Assembly (NCBI RefSeq): GCF_000195575.1
Contig: NC_015391.1
Span: 2,220,363-2,284,362, forward strand
DNA length: 64,000 bases
Source: Carnobacterium sp. 17-4
GTDB lineage: Bacteria; Bacillota; Bacilli; Lactobacillales; Carnobacteriaceae
Direction: 5' to 3'
In this document: in pieces, positions 9,204-18,420 of the stretch
Layout: every line of letters begins with the position of its first letter
Numbering within the stretch: position 1 is the stretch's first letter
Notes under the pieces: generated by a model
Databases searched by the model: none
What the model was told of the DNA's origin: nothing
What the model saw: only the letters and a program-made list of their open reading frames with translations
Program-made: the position numbers and the translations under genes

Positions 9204-11342
9204 TCATTTCTTTTCTGTTTTTTCATAAGGTTTAAACAATAACTTGTTGTCTTCTGTCAATATAAGGGCAGCTGAAAACGTTTGTCCAGTTTTTTTCTTA
9301 AATCCTTTTAATAACTGCGTTTCTCTCGTATCTAGTAACTTTTTAAGTGTTGCTTCAGAAAGTGTTTTCCCTACGTACCTTTTGGGCAAAGTGAAGGTGC
9401 AACCATTGCTATAGCCACTACATCCATAAAACTTTCCTTTGTCGATCATCATCTGACCACAAACTGGACACTTTCCAATTGTCTTCTGCGACAAATGGTT
9501 GATACTATTGGTATGAGTAGACCAATCTCTCTTTTCAATAACTTGTGCACTTGAATCTAAGGTATGAGCAATAAATTTTTGAATGCTGTCTAAGAAAGCT
9601 TGTTGGGTGCCGTCTTCATTTTTAATTTTCTTTAGATAGGTTTCCCACTTAGCCGTCATTTCAGGACTGCTTAGGAGGGTATTTTCGACAGCTTGGCACA
9701 AGATTTCCCCTTTTTGAGTAACCGTCACATTGTTTTTTTGAATCTCTATATAGTTCTGCTTTTTAAGGGTTTCTAAAACATTCGCTCTTGTTGCTTCTGT
9801 CCCAATACCTTCTGTTGCCTTTAAGATCTCTTTTTCTTCTTCATTTTCCAATTCTTTGCCGCAAGTTTTCATTGCGGTAATCAACGTACCTTCTGTGTAC
9901 GTTTTCGGTGGCGAAGTAAATCCTTCTGAAGTATTTAGATCTGCTTCTACTAACTCCCCTTTTTTTACTAAAGGTAATTCACTAGTTGTTTCTTTATTCG
10001 ACTTTTTGCTTGCACCATATTCTAATCGCTGCCAACCTTTATCCAATATCACCTTTCCTTTGCTTATAAACGGAACAGTTTTAATGTCTACAGTGACAGT
10101 TGTTTCATCATATTTATAGTCTGTCTCAAACATAGCCATTGATCGCCTTAAAATAGTAAAGTAAATCTCTCTTTGAATAGATGGCAGCTTCTCTAATGCT
10201 TTTTGTGTAGGTACTTTTTTAGTTGGAATAATAGCATAATGCTCTTGAACCTTTGAACCGTCTACATAGCGTTTTCGTTTGCTTGTATTTGGCTCTTTAA
10301 TGGTGTGGTTTAATATACCTTGATACCCTTCTATTCTTTCTAACAAATATCGAAACTCTGAATCAGTGATATATCTGCAATCACTTCTGGGGTAACTTAC
10401 TAATTTAGCCTCATAAAGCGACTGTACATGTTTCAACGTATCAGAAGGGCTCACTTTATATTTTTTGTTTACTAAACTTTGCAAATCACTTAACGAAAAC
10501 AGAAATGGCGAAGGCTGTGATATCCGTTTAGTTTCAACAGAAGAAATCATACCAGGATTGCTAGCCAGTAAACCGTGTTTTTGGATTAATTCTTGCAGTT
10601 CTTTTTTTGTTGAGAATTTCTTACTGTACTTAGCTTTAAATAGCCCATTTTCAGCTTTTACTGTTGCATGTAATTCGAAAAAGGGTTCTGGAATAAAGTT
10701 TTCAATCTGTTTCTGGCGCGTGTAAATCATATAAAGTGTCGGTGTTTGAACGCGTCCGACACTGAATACTCCTTCATTAATGCCTTTTTTTTGCAAAGAG
10801 AGAGTATACATACGAGATAAATTAATGCCCACCAACCAATCACTTATTTGCCGTGTTTGGGCTTCAATGTATGAAGAATAAAATTCTCTTCCATCTCTTA
10901 AATCAGAAAAACCTTTTTGGATTTCATCAGATTCAAGTGAATTGATCCATAATCGCTTAATTTCTTTATTCCCCGCTTTAGCTTGATTGATAATCGAACG
11001 CGCAATATTTTCTCCTTCGCGATCGCTATCGGTAGCGATGATGATTTGATCAGCTTCTTGTAACAATTTTTTTACGACATTAAATTGCTTGGCTTTTCCC
11101 TGTCCTACTTTAAATTTAAATATTTCAGGAATAATAGGCAGCTCTTTCATGTTCCATTTCTTCCATTCATCCTTGTATTCCTCTGGAGAAGCCAACTCGA
11201 CTAAGTGTCCAAATCCCCAAGTAATCACATCATTAGATGAATTTAAAACAATATACCCGTCTTTTTTTGAAAACTTTCCAAAAGACTCAGCATAAGCCTG
11301 CGCTTGGGAAGGTTTCTCTGCAAGTATTACTGTATGTCCCAT
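9204..11342 (-). CDS. topB: DNA topoisomerase III
   Basis: A type IA topoisomerase of about 712 residues. TOPRIM motifs VILAEKPSQA and DSDREGE are at the N-terminus. The active-site tyrosine lies in a region beginning VGRVQTPTL followed by LVSYPRSDCRYI. The C-terminus holds a zinc-ribbon-like CPVCG...CSGYSNGC and a terminal accessory domain. It decatenates and relaxes negatively supercoiled DNA during replication and recombination. I place the start at ATG 11342, because GGAGATGG gives correct spacing to it; an ATG four codons earlier abuts the ribosome site. TopB can mark conjugative elements, but no other transfer gene is nearby. Confidence 0.92.
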   Translation of the reverse strand: MGHTVILAEKPSQAQAYAESFGKFSKKDGYIVLNSSNDVITWGFGHLVELASPEEYKDEWKKWNMKELPIIPEIFKFKVGQGKAKQFNVVKKLLQEADQIIIATDSDREGENIARSIINQAKAGNKEIKRLWINSLESDEIQKGFSDLRDGREFYSSYIEAQTRQISDWLVGINLSRMYTLSLQKKGINEGVFSVGRVQTPTLYMIYTRQKQIENFIPEPFFELHATVKAENGLFKAKYSKKFSTKKELQELIQKHGLLASNPGMISSVETKRISQPSPFLFSLSDLQSLVNKKYKVSPSDTLKHVQSLYEAKLVSYPRSDCRYITDSEFRYLLERIEGYQGILNHTIKEPNTSKRKRYVDGSKVQEHYAIIPTKKVPTQKALEKLPSIQREIYFTILRRSMAMFETDYKYDETTVTVDIKTVPFISKGKVILDKGWQRLEYGASKKSNKETTSELPLVKKGELVEADLNTSEGFTSPPKTYTEGTLITAMKTCGKELENEEEKEILKATEGIGTEATRANVLETLKKQNYIEIQKNNVTVTQKGEILCQAVENTLLSSPEMTAKWETYLKKIKNEDGTQQAFLDSIQKFIAHTLDSSAQVIEKRDWSTHTNSINHLSQKTIGKCPVCGQMMIDKGKFYGCSGYSNGCTFTLPKRYVGKTLSEATLKKLLDTRETQLLKGFKKKTGQTFSAALILTEDNKLLFKPYEKTEKK

Positions 11343-11523
11343 TGACTGATCCATCTCCCTTACTGCTGTATTTTAACGGTACCAAACGTCTATTTCTTTC
11401 CTTATTTTGGAAGATTCTTCCTTAAAAGTCAATCTATTAAACAATTCAGAATACGTATCTAAATAAAAAATAGAGCTACTAAAATAAAATAATTTTCACT
11501 TTAAATATAATTTTTCATACCTC

Positions 11524-11570
11524 AAAAAGCTTAATTTCTCAAACTGGTCTGTTGAGAAATCAAGCTTTTT
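11524..11570. terminator. Terminator after the 261-residue hypothetical gene
   Basis: Arms at 11524-11542 and 11552-11570 form an 18-bp stem with one mismatch and A/U-rich ends on both strands. It is the only feature I see in the ~300-base gap between topB and the hypothetical gene. On the minus strand it terminates the hypothetical gene. Confidence 0.8.
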
Positions 11571-11652
11571 TATTAAGTAAAGAATTATATAGGTACTTTA
11601 AATTTAGAATATTTCTGTATACCCTTCTGTTCCATTCACCCGAATTCTTTGT

Positions 11653-12438
11653 CTATTTTGGATAGCGAATATATGCTTTTTGTTTTTCAATCCCAATGCG
11701 AAGATCACTTTTTGCTTTCTCTAAATTTAATGCAATCATTTTTTCTGGATCGTTCGATTCAATAAGATTTAAAGAGCGAAGATTTTCTTGCATTTTAGCA
11801 ACATTTTTAGTAATCCCGGTAACAAATGTACGTTGGTCACGTGATAAATTTCTCCATTCTTTTGTGGTCTCTAAATAATCAAAATATGCTCGTAGTCTAT
11901 CATTTTGATCTACCAAGATAGACAATGTTTCGTATTGATAAAGATTGACCCAATTGACTATATCGATATTATGATCAATATCTTTTTGTCTTAACTGTTC
12001 TCTTTGCAACAATCCATCATGATAACGGTGATAGTCATTCGTCAGCTGGTTGAATTTCTGTTGCACCTCCCATAGATGCTTGAATGATTCGTGTCCTTCA
12101 ATTACAGCAATCTCTGATGAATTTACTGGGATTTCCAGCGGTTTCGTATAATAAGCGGTATCTATTTTTAAATGTTCACCGCCAACACGGAAAATATTAT
12201 TACTCGTATCTGAAAAAAGCGATAAATAAGAATGGGCAATTTCTGCCTCTTCTCTCTTTTCATCCCCAACTGTTGTAAAATAAGCGGTAGCTTTTGGTGT
12301 ATTTCCTACAGTGAATCCAGCCATATAATACCGTTTTCCATTTACTTCCCAAAAGATAGGATTTACAAATACACCTTCATAAAACTTACTCTTCTTTTTT
12401 GCCATTTTAATCAATAATTTCCCTGTTTTTTTATCCAT
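11653..12438 (-). CDS. Hypothetical protein, 261 residues
   Basis: I do not recognise this protein. It starts at ATG 12438 after AAGGAG. Residues 1-100 look mixed alpha/beta with aromatic strands (FWEVNGKRYYMAGF). The remainder is strongly helical and charged (residues ~125-260, rich in Q, E, K and L), suggesting a coiled or helical bundle. No signal peptide, membrane helix or cysteine motif is visible. It appears monocistronic with its own terminator. Codon use resembles its neighbours. It is very likely a real gene of unknown function. Confidence 0.75.
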   Translation of the reverse strand: MDKKTGKLLIKMAKKKSKFYEGVFVNPIFWEVNGKRYYMAGFTVGNTPKATAYFTTVGDEKREEAEIAHSYLSLFSDTSNNIFRVGGEHLKIDTAYYTKPLEIPVNSSEIAVIEGHESFKHLWEVQQKFNQLTNDYHRYHDGLLQREQLRQKDIDHNIDIVNWVNLYQYETLSILVDQNDRLRAYFDYLETTKEWRNLSRDQRTFVTGITKNVAKMQENLRSLNLIESNDPEKMIALNLEKAKSDLRIGIEKQKAYIRYPK

Positions 12439-12543
12439 TTTTTCTCCTTATCAAGCCATGATATAAATTATGTAACACATAAACTACGCTTTTATTTTAT
12501 GCTTCCAATCTAAAGTATAATGATTTCTGTCTTTATCTGCAAT

Positions 12544-12567
12544 TAAAGACTATTAAGCTAGTCTTTA
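12544..12567. other. Short hairpin upstream of the hypothetical gene
   Basis: TAAAGACTA (12544-12552) and TAGTCTTTA (12559-12567) form a 9-bp perfect stem with a six-base loop between the hypothetical gene and the epimerase relic. It could be an operator or weak terminator; it lacks a clear U tail. Confidence 0.3.
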
Positions 12568-12620
12568 TTATTAGATTTATATAGTAGAATCAACCTGTCC
12601 GCAACTTTTCATTCGTTATC

Positions 12621-12901
12621 TATAGTATACTTAAATTAGAATATGATGTTGAAACTGTAATTGAGACTGTCACTTTAGCTTCACCCAATAATAAGCATGG
12701 GGTAACGTTAGATATTTCAGAATTCCCTTACTTGTGTTTATGGACTAAAGAACAAATAGATGCACCTTTTATCTGTATTGAACCGTTTTACGGACTTCCA
12801 GATATTATAGGAGAAGTAGGAACGCTTGAAGAAAAGAAGGTATTATTTTACTAAACGCAGGCGAAGAAAAAGAAGTAGCATTTACGATCACAACCTTTTA
12901 A
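12621..12901 (+). pseudogene. Relic of aldose 1-epimerase (GalM/LacX type) C-terminus
   Basis: The plus strand encodes a recognisable epimerase C-terminus: HGVTLDISEFPYLCLWT, then DAPFICIEPFYGLPD, the usual LacX/GalM ending. After codons for LEEKK (about 12840) the frame hits a stop, but in another frame it continues as GIILLNAGEEKEVAFTITTF to TAA at 12899-12901. A single-base frameshift is therefore present. The catalytic N-terminal two-thirds of the gene (about 200 residues) is missing. The intact galM at 28083 is a different sequence, so this is not a copy of it. Confidence 0.8.
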
Positions 12902-12944
12902 TCAACTCACTAACGCTTTACTTTGAATGAAATAGAATACAATT

Positions 12945-12994
12945 CAAAAGCTGCATCAAAATTCCTTCATTAAGGTTTTTTGAAGCAGCTTTTG
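12945..12994. terminator. Terminator between epimerase relic and dehydrogenase operon
   Basis: CAAAAGCTGC (12945-12954) pairs with GCAGCTTTTG (12985-12994), and an inner TCAAAA/TTTTGA extends the stem. It follows the stop of the minus-strand oxidoreductase operon and the end of the plus-strand relic. The tail is only moderately U-rich. Confidence 0.6.
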
Positions 12995-13018
12995 GTTTGG
13001 TATAAAAATGGAGCTAAA

Positions 13019-14101
13019 TTAGTTTTTTGTTGGGATAATCATTGCTTTTTCTTGCGTGATTAAACACAACTCTTGCGCTTTAAAAATATGTTCTTGTGTC
13101 ATAGCTACCTCAGTCCGATTTATACAGTCTTTGATCATTTCACCAAAGAACGGGAAGCCTACTTCTCCCGTTAAGGAATAATGTTTTTCCCCATCTGCTG
13201 TAACTAGGTACAAATGATCTCCTGATTCTTCACGAGCTACATCGATATATTTACGAACTTCGATTGTTCCTTTTGTTCCAGTAATAAATACACGGCCATC
13301 TCCCCAAGTGTTCAAGCCATCTGGAGTAAACCAATCGACTTTAAACGTAAAGGTAGCCCCATTTGCTCCAAGTAAAGTAGCATCACCGTAATCTTCTAAT
13401 TCAGGTGTGTCTTGATTCGCATAATTAGCTACTTTACTATGCAACACTTCCGCATCTTCATTTCCTGTATAATACAAGAATTGTTCAATTTGATGGCTGC
13501 CAATGTCGCATAAGATTCCACCATATTGTTCTTTTTTGAAAAACCAATCTGGACGTACTTCTTTATCTAATCGATGTGGACCAAAACCAGTTACTTGAAT
13601 GACATCGCCAATCGTTCCGTCTTTAATCAATTGACCTGCAAATACAGCCCCTTCAACATGAAGCCGTTCACTGAAGTACACCCAAAATTTTTGTCCGGTT
13701 TCTTTTACAACGCGCTTTGTTTCTTCTAGTTGCTCCATTGTGGTAAAAGCTGTCTTGTCTGTAAAGTAATCTTTTCCAGCTCTCATGACATGGTTGCCTA
13801 GTGCGCTTCGTTTATTTGGAATGGCTGCTGCCGTAACTAAATGAATCTCTGGGTCTTCTAAAATTTGTTCTAGTGAGTCTGCAACTTGAACTTGTGGGAA
13901 TTGTTCTTTATAGGCAGCTACTTTTTCTGCGTCTGGATCGTATACCCACTTTAATGTCGCGCCTGCTTCTAATAGTCCATTGGTCATTCCATTAATGTGC
14001 CCGTGATCTAAAGCTGCTGTAGCAAAGTTGAATTCGCCTTCTTTTACTACACGATTGATTTTTCCTTTTGGAGCATAGTTCATGCCGTCTTTACTAGCCA
14101 T
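13019..14101 (-). CDS. Gfo/Idh/MocA family oxidoreductase (distal gene)
   Basis: A 360-residue NAD(P)-dependent dehydrogenase-like protein. The Rossmann region follows a short extension; the usual EKP motif is replaced by TDKTAFTT around residue 115, retaining the lysine. The C-terminal substrate domain includes GGILCDIGSHQIEQFLYYTG, whose DxGxHxxE pattern places the catalytic histidine. The start follows AAAGGAAGAG. It is the last gene of the operon with two more family members and a TIM-barrel isomerase. Substrate unknown; inositols, sugar acids or 3-keto-glycosides are all possible. The altered EKP motif suggests a distinct specificity. Confidence 0.85.
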   Translation of the reverse strand: MASKDGMNYAPKGKINRVVKEGEFNFATAALDHGHINGMTNGLLEAGATLKWVYDPDAEKVAAYKEQFPQVQVADSLEQILEDPEIHLVTAAAIPNKRSALGNHVMRAGKDYFTDKTAFTTMEQLEETKRVVKETGQKFWVYFSERLHVEGAVFAGQLIKDGTIGDVIQVTGFGPHRLDKEVRPDWFFKKEQYGGILCDIGSHQIEQFLYYTGNEDAEVLHSKVANYANQDTPELEDYGDATLLGANGATFTFKVDWFTPDGLNTWGDGRVFITGTKGTIEVRKYIDVAREESGDHLYLVTADGEKHYSLTGEVGFPFFGEMIKDCINRTEVAMTQEHIFKAQELCLITQEKAMIIPTKN

Positions 14102-14178
14102 TTAGTTCTCTTCCTTTCATTCATCACTCAATAGAAAAGAGAGCTAGGAATCAATCCCTAGTCTCCTTAGTTAGTTTG

Positions 14179-15045
14179 TTAAAACAATTCTGCATATCCT
14201 ATTTCTTTCAAGTAGTCACGAGATTCTGCCAAGCATTCAAACGGATTGCGTCCATATTGGTCATCTTGCTCTACCAATAAGTAATGTGCACCACTTACAA
14301 TGCTTTGTTCGATAATCGCTGGTAAGTCTAATGTCCCTTGCCCCAATTCAGCAAATTCGATATTGTTCGTGAAGGCATGCATGAAGTCTCCGGCGTTTCC
14401 TTTTAGTATCTCATCTACCGCTTCTTGTGGAATTGGAACCACACGGTAATCTTTCAAGTGAACTAAATCCACTTTTCCAGCGTATTCTTTTAAGACTTCT
14501 ACCGGATTACGTCCACCACGTTGTACCCAATGAACATCCAATTCAAAGCCTAATAATGGTGCTTCATCACGGATAATATCTAACAAGTAACGCCCATCGT
14601 ATTTTACAAATTCAATATGGTGGTTGTGGTAATACAATTTGATTCCTTGTTCTTTCATTTTTTCGGCTACCGCGTTCGCTTCATGACAAAATTCCAATAC
14701 TTTGTCTAAAGACGCCATTGCTTCAAATGGCAGCATACCAATACGGACGATATCTGCGTTCAATGCTTTACAATCTGCAATAATTTTATCCAAATGAGTA
14801 GACAAAGATTCTTGTCCTTCCATCATTGGTTTCAATCCTGCTGATAAAGAAGCAATTTCCATTCCGAATTCCTCAGAAGCACGTTTGATTTCTGCAACAT
14901 TTTCTGGGGTCATATCCACTTGAGAAATTTCCACCGCATTGTACCCTAGTTCGCTTACTCTTTTTAATGTTTCATAAGGTCCTAATTCACTGAACTGCTT
15001 CTTCAGTGTGTACCCTTGTGCCCCGATTTTCACTTGTTGTGTCAT
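14179..15045 (-). CDS. Sugar phosphate isomerase/epimerase (xylose-isomerase-like TIM barrel)
   Basis: A 288-residue single-domain TIM barrel of the AP-endonuclease-2/IolE-like family. Metal-binding positions are visible in order: HNHHIEF, FELDVHWV, VHLKDYR, AELGQGTLD and VEQDD. Homologues epimerise, isomerise or dehydrate keto-sugars and inosose intermediates. The ATG at 15045 is preceded by GGGAGGAA. The reading frame overlaps the end of the upstream dehydrogenase by 59 bases, more than usual. With three Gfo/Idh/MocA enzymes it forms an oxidise-isomerise-reduce type pathway (inference). Confidence 0.85.
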   Translation of the reverse strand: MTQQVKIGAQGYTLKKQFSELGPYETLKRVSELGYNAVEISQVDMTPENVAEIKRASEEFGMEIASLSAGLKPMMEGQESLSTHLDKIIADCKALNADIVRIGMLPFEAMASLDKVLEFCHEANAVAEKMKEQGIKLYYHNHHIEFVKYDGRYLLDIIRDEAPLLGFELDVHWVQRGGRNPVEVLKEYAGKVDLVHLKDYRVVPIPQEAVDEILKGNAGDFMHAFTNNIEFAELGQGTLDLPAIIEQSIVSGAHYLLVEQDDQYGRNPFECLAESRDYLKEIGYAELF

Positions 15046-16060
15046 GTAATAGTTCCTCCCTTTTCACTCGTTGTGCATTTCCAGTGTTTTTTGATGAGCG
15101 ATCCATCATTTCAATCATTTCCATTGCAGGAATTGCTTCCCTCACATGGACATAGTCTTCTGTATTTTCACTAATGCTCTTGTAGAAACGTTCAACCAAA
15201 ATCCGATGACCCATTCCATAGTAAAATTTTGAACCTGGAATACGATCATCTTCTACTATTACTTCTTTTCGTCCGTCCTCATTCGTAAAATACAAGCGAC
15301 TGTCTTTGATTGTGAATTTTTCTTTTTCAGTAATGACTTGTAGTTCCACTGAAGAATTTTCTGTGTAGGCATTGGTCCCATGAAAGAATGCCTTCACTCC
15401 TGATTTGAAAGTGAATGTAGCACTAGCTGTGTCTTCTACCTCAATAGCATAATCTGTCAAATTAGATAGTGAAGCCTTACAGCTTTTTAGCTCACCACCA
15501 ATTAGCTGAATCAAATCTAATGTATGAATCGATTGATTAATAATTGAACCATAGCCTGCTTCTAATTTACGTCCACGCCATGGCTTAGATGTATAATAAC
15601 TTTCTGGTCGGAACCATGTGACCAAACCTTTTATCGAAGTAATTTCTCCAACATCCTCATTTTTAAGAATATCCAATAGCTTCATAAAACTTCTATTAAA
15701 ACGATTTTGAAAACTTACGCAGATTTTCCGATCTGTGCTTTCAGCTAGCTCTAACTGTTTTAGGGACTCTTCATAATTGATAGCTAATGGTTTCTCCAAG
15801 TACACGTGAGCCCCATACTCTACACATAAAGCTGTAGCCGGCTGATGTAAATAATGAGGTAGACAAATGTGTACCACATCCAATTCCATCTTTTGCAACA
15901 TTGATTCCATATCACTAAAGAAAGGAAATTCCATCCATTCACTTTTTTTATCTGGATCAACATCACATACCGCTACTAATTCACCATATTCACTAGCATT
16001 AATAGCATTTACGTGTATCGCTGAAACTTCTCCTAATCCAATTAAACCAACCCTCAACAT
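14987..16060 (-). CDS. Gfo/Idh/MocA family oxidoreductase (middle gene)
   Basis: About 357 residues from ATG 16060, which follows AAGGAG with nine-base spacing; an in-frame codon at 16096 lacks such a site and overlaps the upstream gene. N-terminal Rossmann motif VGLIGLGEVSAIH, conserved EKP in VYLEKPLAI, and substrate-domain GYGSIINQSIHTLDLIQLIG with the catalytic histidine. The last ~20 codons overlap the isomerase gene by 59 bases in another frame and look low-complexity and charged. Either the overlap is genuine or a small frameshift has extended the C-terminus. Confidence 0.85.
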   Translation of the reverse strand: MLRVGLIGLGEVSAIHVNAINASEYGELVAVCDVDPDKKSEWMEFPFFSDMESMLQKMELDVVHICLPHYLHQPATALCVEYGAHVYLEKPLAINYEESLKQLELAESTDRKICVSFQNRFNRSFMKLLDILKNEDVGEITSIKGLVTWFRPESYYTSKPWRGRKLEAGYGSIINQSIHTLDLIQLIGGELKSCKASLSNLTDYAIEVEDTASATFTFKSGVKAFFHGTNAYTENSSVELQVITEKEKFTIKDSRLYFTNEDGRKEVIVEDDRIPGSKFYYGMGHRILVERFYKSISENTEDYVHVREAIPAMEMIEMMDRSSKNTGNAQRVKREELLHDTTSENRGTRVHTEEAVQ

Positions 16061-16088
16061 AGATATTCTCTCCTTGTCATTGATTCTT

Positions 16089-17282
16089 TTAGACAATAGA
16101 ATTGCTTACATTCGATTTTATTTCAGCAAACTTGCCCTCTTCTTTGATGCGTTTATTTAACTCTTCAAGATACAAGTCTTCATCCATATCAGCCAATGAA
16201 ACTTCTTCACCTGTCCAACTTGATAAATGGATAGCATTCGCTAACCGAACTCCCTTGATTCCGTCAGAACCAGGCGCTAGTAATGGTGTGCCATCCAAAA
16301 TATTCGCTGCAAAGTTTTCCAAGACTCCTGAATGTTGCTCGCCCCAAGGACTGTCAAATTTAATCGTTTCTGTTGTGTATAACTCTTCAACATTCATTTG
16401 ACCCATAAATAATTTAGCCACGTCTTCCATATCCATATTTTCACTTAATTCTGTTTCTTCTTTTTTTAGACGAGTTACTGTCGCTGTCAAACTATCTTCA
16501 ACAACAATTTTTCCTTTATCGCCTAAAATTTCAAAACGATCTGTTCCAATAATATCGTGAGTTGCAGTGACAAATACACCTGTTGCTCCATTTCCATAGT
16601 CTACAACTGCTGTCACTTCATCTTCAACTGCAATATTGCGTTTAAATCCATAAGCCACTTTTGAATAAACAGACTCAGGAACTCCGCAAATCCATTGCCA
16701 TAAGTCTAGCTGATGAGGTGCTTGATTGACTAAAACTCCGCCACCTTCTCCGCCCCAAGTTGCTCTCCATTCACTTTGATCATAGTAAGGTTGTGGTCTC
16801 CACCATGTAGTGATGATCCAGCTTGTGTGTCGCACTTTACCTATTTCACCATTATCCATAATTTCCTTTAACTTTTTATATAAAGGATTATTGCGCTGAT
16901 TAAACATAATGCCAAAAGTTAACTCAGGTTTTGTTACTGCGTAGTCATTTAATTCTTTAACTTGTGCTGTATAAACCCCTGCAGGTTTTTCAACTAACGC
17001 ATGGATGTCATGCTTTAAAGCTGCAATTCCCATTTCTGGGTGAAGGTAATGGGGAACGGCAGTGATAACTGCATCAATTTTTCCACTTTCCATCATTTCA
17101 ATGTAATCTTCATAGAAAGGAACCTCTGGATAAGCTACTTTTGCAACGTCTTTTTTACTCATATCAATGTCACAAATCGCACCAATTTCCATATTTGGAA
17201 CCATACCGTCTTTAATAAATTTTGCATACATCGATCCTTGTGTTCCGAAACCAATTATTCCTAATTTAACTTTGTGAGCCAT
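16089..17282 (-). CDS. Gfo/Idh/MocA family oxidoreductase (proximal gene)
   Basis: A 397-residue dehydrogenase. Rossmann motif LGIIGFGTQGSMYA, EKP in ALVEKPAGVY, then substrate-domain GGGVLVNQAPHQLDLWQWI with the catalytic histidine, and a tryptophan-rich active-site stretch before it. It begins three bases after the AraC stop, with AGGAG inside the end of that gene, so the regulator and enzymes are co-transcribed. The three dehydrogenases in this operon are clearly diverged from one another, so they probably act on different intermediates rather than being recent duplicates. Confidence 0.87.
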   Translation of the reverse strand: MAHKVKLGIIGFGTQGSMYAKFIKDGMVPNMEIGAICDIDMSKKDVAKVAYPEVPFYEDYIEMMESGKIDAVITAVPHYLHPEMGIAALKHDIHALVEKPAGVYTAQVKELNDYAVTKPELTFGIMFNQRNNPLYKKLKEIMDNGEIGKVRHTSWIITTWWRPQPYYDQSEWRATWGGEGGGVLVNQAPHQLDLWQWICGVPESVYSKVAYGFKRNIAVEDEVTAVVDYGNGATGVFVTATHDIIGTDRFEILGDKGKIVVEDSLTATVTRLKKEETELSENMDMEDVAKLFMGQMNVEELYTTETIKFDSPWGEQHSGVLENFAANILDGTPLLAPGSDGIKGVRLANAIHLSSWTGEEVSLADMDEDLYLEELNKRIKEEGKFAEIKSNVSNSIV

Positions 17283-17285
17283 TTG

Positions 17286-18194
17286 TCATTCTCCTATCTT
17301 TTTTCTATATTTATCTAATTGTTTTTTTCTGTATTCGTTAGGTGTCGCTCCTATTTTCTTTTTGAAGAAACGATTAAAGTGTGCATCACTTTCGAAACCA
17401 CATTCCCTTGAGATATCTTTGATCGTTTTATTCTCCCCTACAACTTCAATCAGGTATTTCGCTTGTATCAAACGATACTCCATCAAATACTGCATGACTG
17501 TATAACCAGTAGAATATTTAAACGTATGTGAAATGTAGGAAGAACTTAAATTTAACTCTTTTGAGATATCTTCTATCGAAATGATTTCTTTAAAATGCTT
17601 TTGCAGGTAAGACGCAATTTTTTCTGCATACAAATATTTGCCATTCTTAACTTCATTCAATTCCACCAATGTGGTTTTATCTAATTGATGCACCTTAAAA
17701 AGTAACTGGATCAACAATATCTTCGCTTCTGCCTCTGCTGCTATTTCCATGTTTACTTCAGTTGTTTGAGACAACCGCGATAATTTAGTGATCAGTTCTT
17801 CAATTTCACAGCTTTCTTCTGTAACCTGAGTATGAAATAGCCCATGACGCAATTGTTTAAATGCATCAAACAAAAAAAGCGCATCCAATTCTTTTAATAC
17901 AGGTAAAATCCATTCTGGTGAAAAATGAATCATGCTTCTTTCGTACAACTCTTTATTACCTGTTACGTGTGCTTTATGCAAATCTAAACCATCTAAAAAC
18001 AGCATATCTCCAGGGTTCAAATCGTATATCTGATTGTTAATCAAATATTTGCATTCTCCTCCATGAAAAAAATATAATTCATATTGTTGGTGAGAATGGA
18101 ACTCTAATTCTGCCACTTGTCCCTTTACATGGGAAAAAGCTACTAAAGATAACTGATAATCCATTTTACGCGACTTTTTTGAATACCCTTTCAT
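17286..18194 (-). CDS. AraC-family transcriptional regulator of the dehydrogenase operon
   Basis: A 302-residue regulator with an N-terminal cupin sensor (EFHSHQQYELYFF, LNPGDMLFLDG) and a C-terminal double helix-turn-helix (ISIEDISKELNLSSSYISHT; CGFESDAHFNRFFKKKIGA). The cupin histidines suggest direct sugar binding. The gene follows GGGAGGAAA and leads the operon, so it is likely autoregulated. Copies of ACTAGTTA near 18225 and 18292 in the upstream gap could be its sites (weak). Confidence 0.88.
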   Translation of the reverse strand: MKGYSKKSRKMDYQLSLVAFSHVKGQVAELEFHSHQQYELYFFHGGECKYLINNQIYDLNPGDMLFLDGLDLHKAHVTGNKELYERSMIHFSPEWILPVLKELDALFLFDAFKQLRHGLFHTQVTEESCEIEELITKLSRLSQTTEVNMEIAAEAEAKILLIQLLFKVHQLDKTTLVELNEVKNGKYLYAEKIASYLQKHFKEIISIEDISKELNLSSSYISHTFKYSTGYTVMQYLMEYRLIQAKYLIEVVGENKTIKDISRECGFESDAHFNRFFKKKIGATPNEYRKKQLDKYRKKIGE

Positions 18195-18420
18195 TATACG
18201 TTTCCTCCCTAACTATTTCATTAACTAGTCATGTCCACTTATTATCGAATCATTGACTGAAACTGCTTTATATTCTAGTGTAGCATATTTCCAACTAGTT
18301 AAGCAAAATCCCTTCAAAAAAAAACACTCTTCTAAGAGTTCACTTTTTATCGTGTCTCTTTTAAAGAGCGTTTAAATTTATTTTAGAGTTAAGTTTACCA
18401 AGATATTTTCCAGCTTATTT

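Noticed and set aside
9204-11342. topB as a marker of an integrative conjugative element
   Set aside because: No relaxase, integrase, type IV secretion or partition gene lies nearby, and topB is often chromosomal in Lactobacillales.
16061-16096. Upstream start for the middle Gfo/Idh/MocA gene
   Set aside because: It would add residues before the Rossmann strand and ignore the AAGGAG site ahead of ATG 16060.
18318-18376. Terminator downstream of the AraC-led region
   Set aside because: Only short imperfect stems (ACTCTT/AAGAGT, CTCTTT/AAAGAG) are present, too weak to call.
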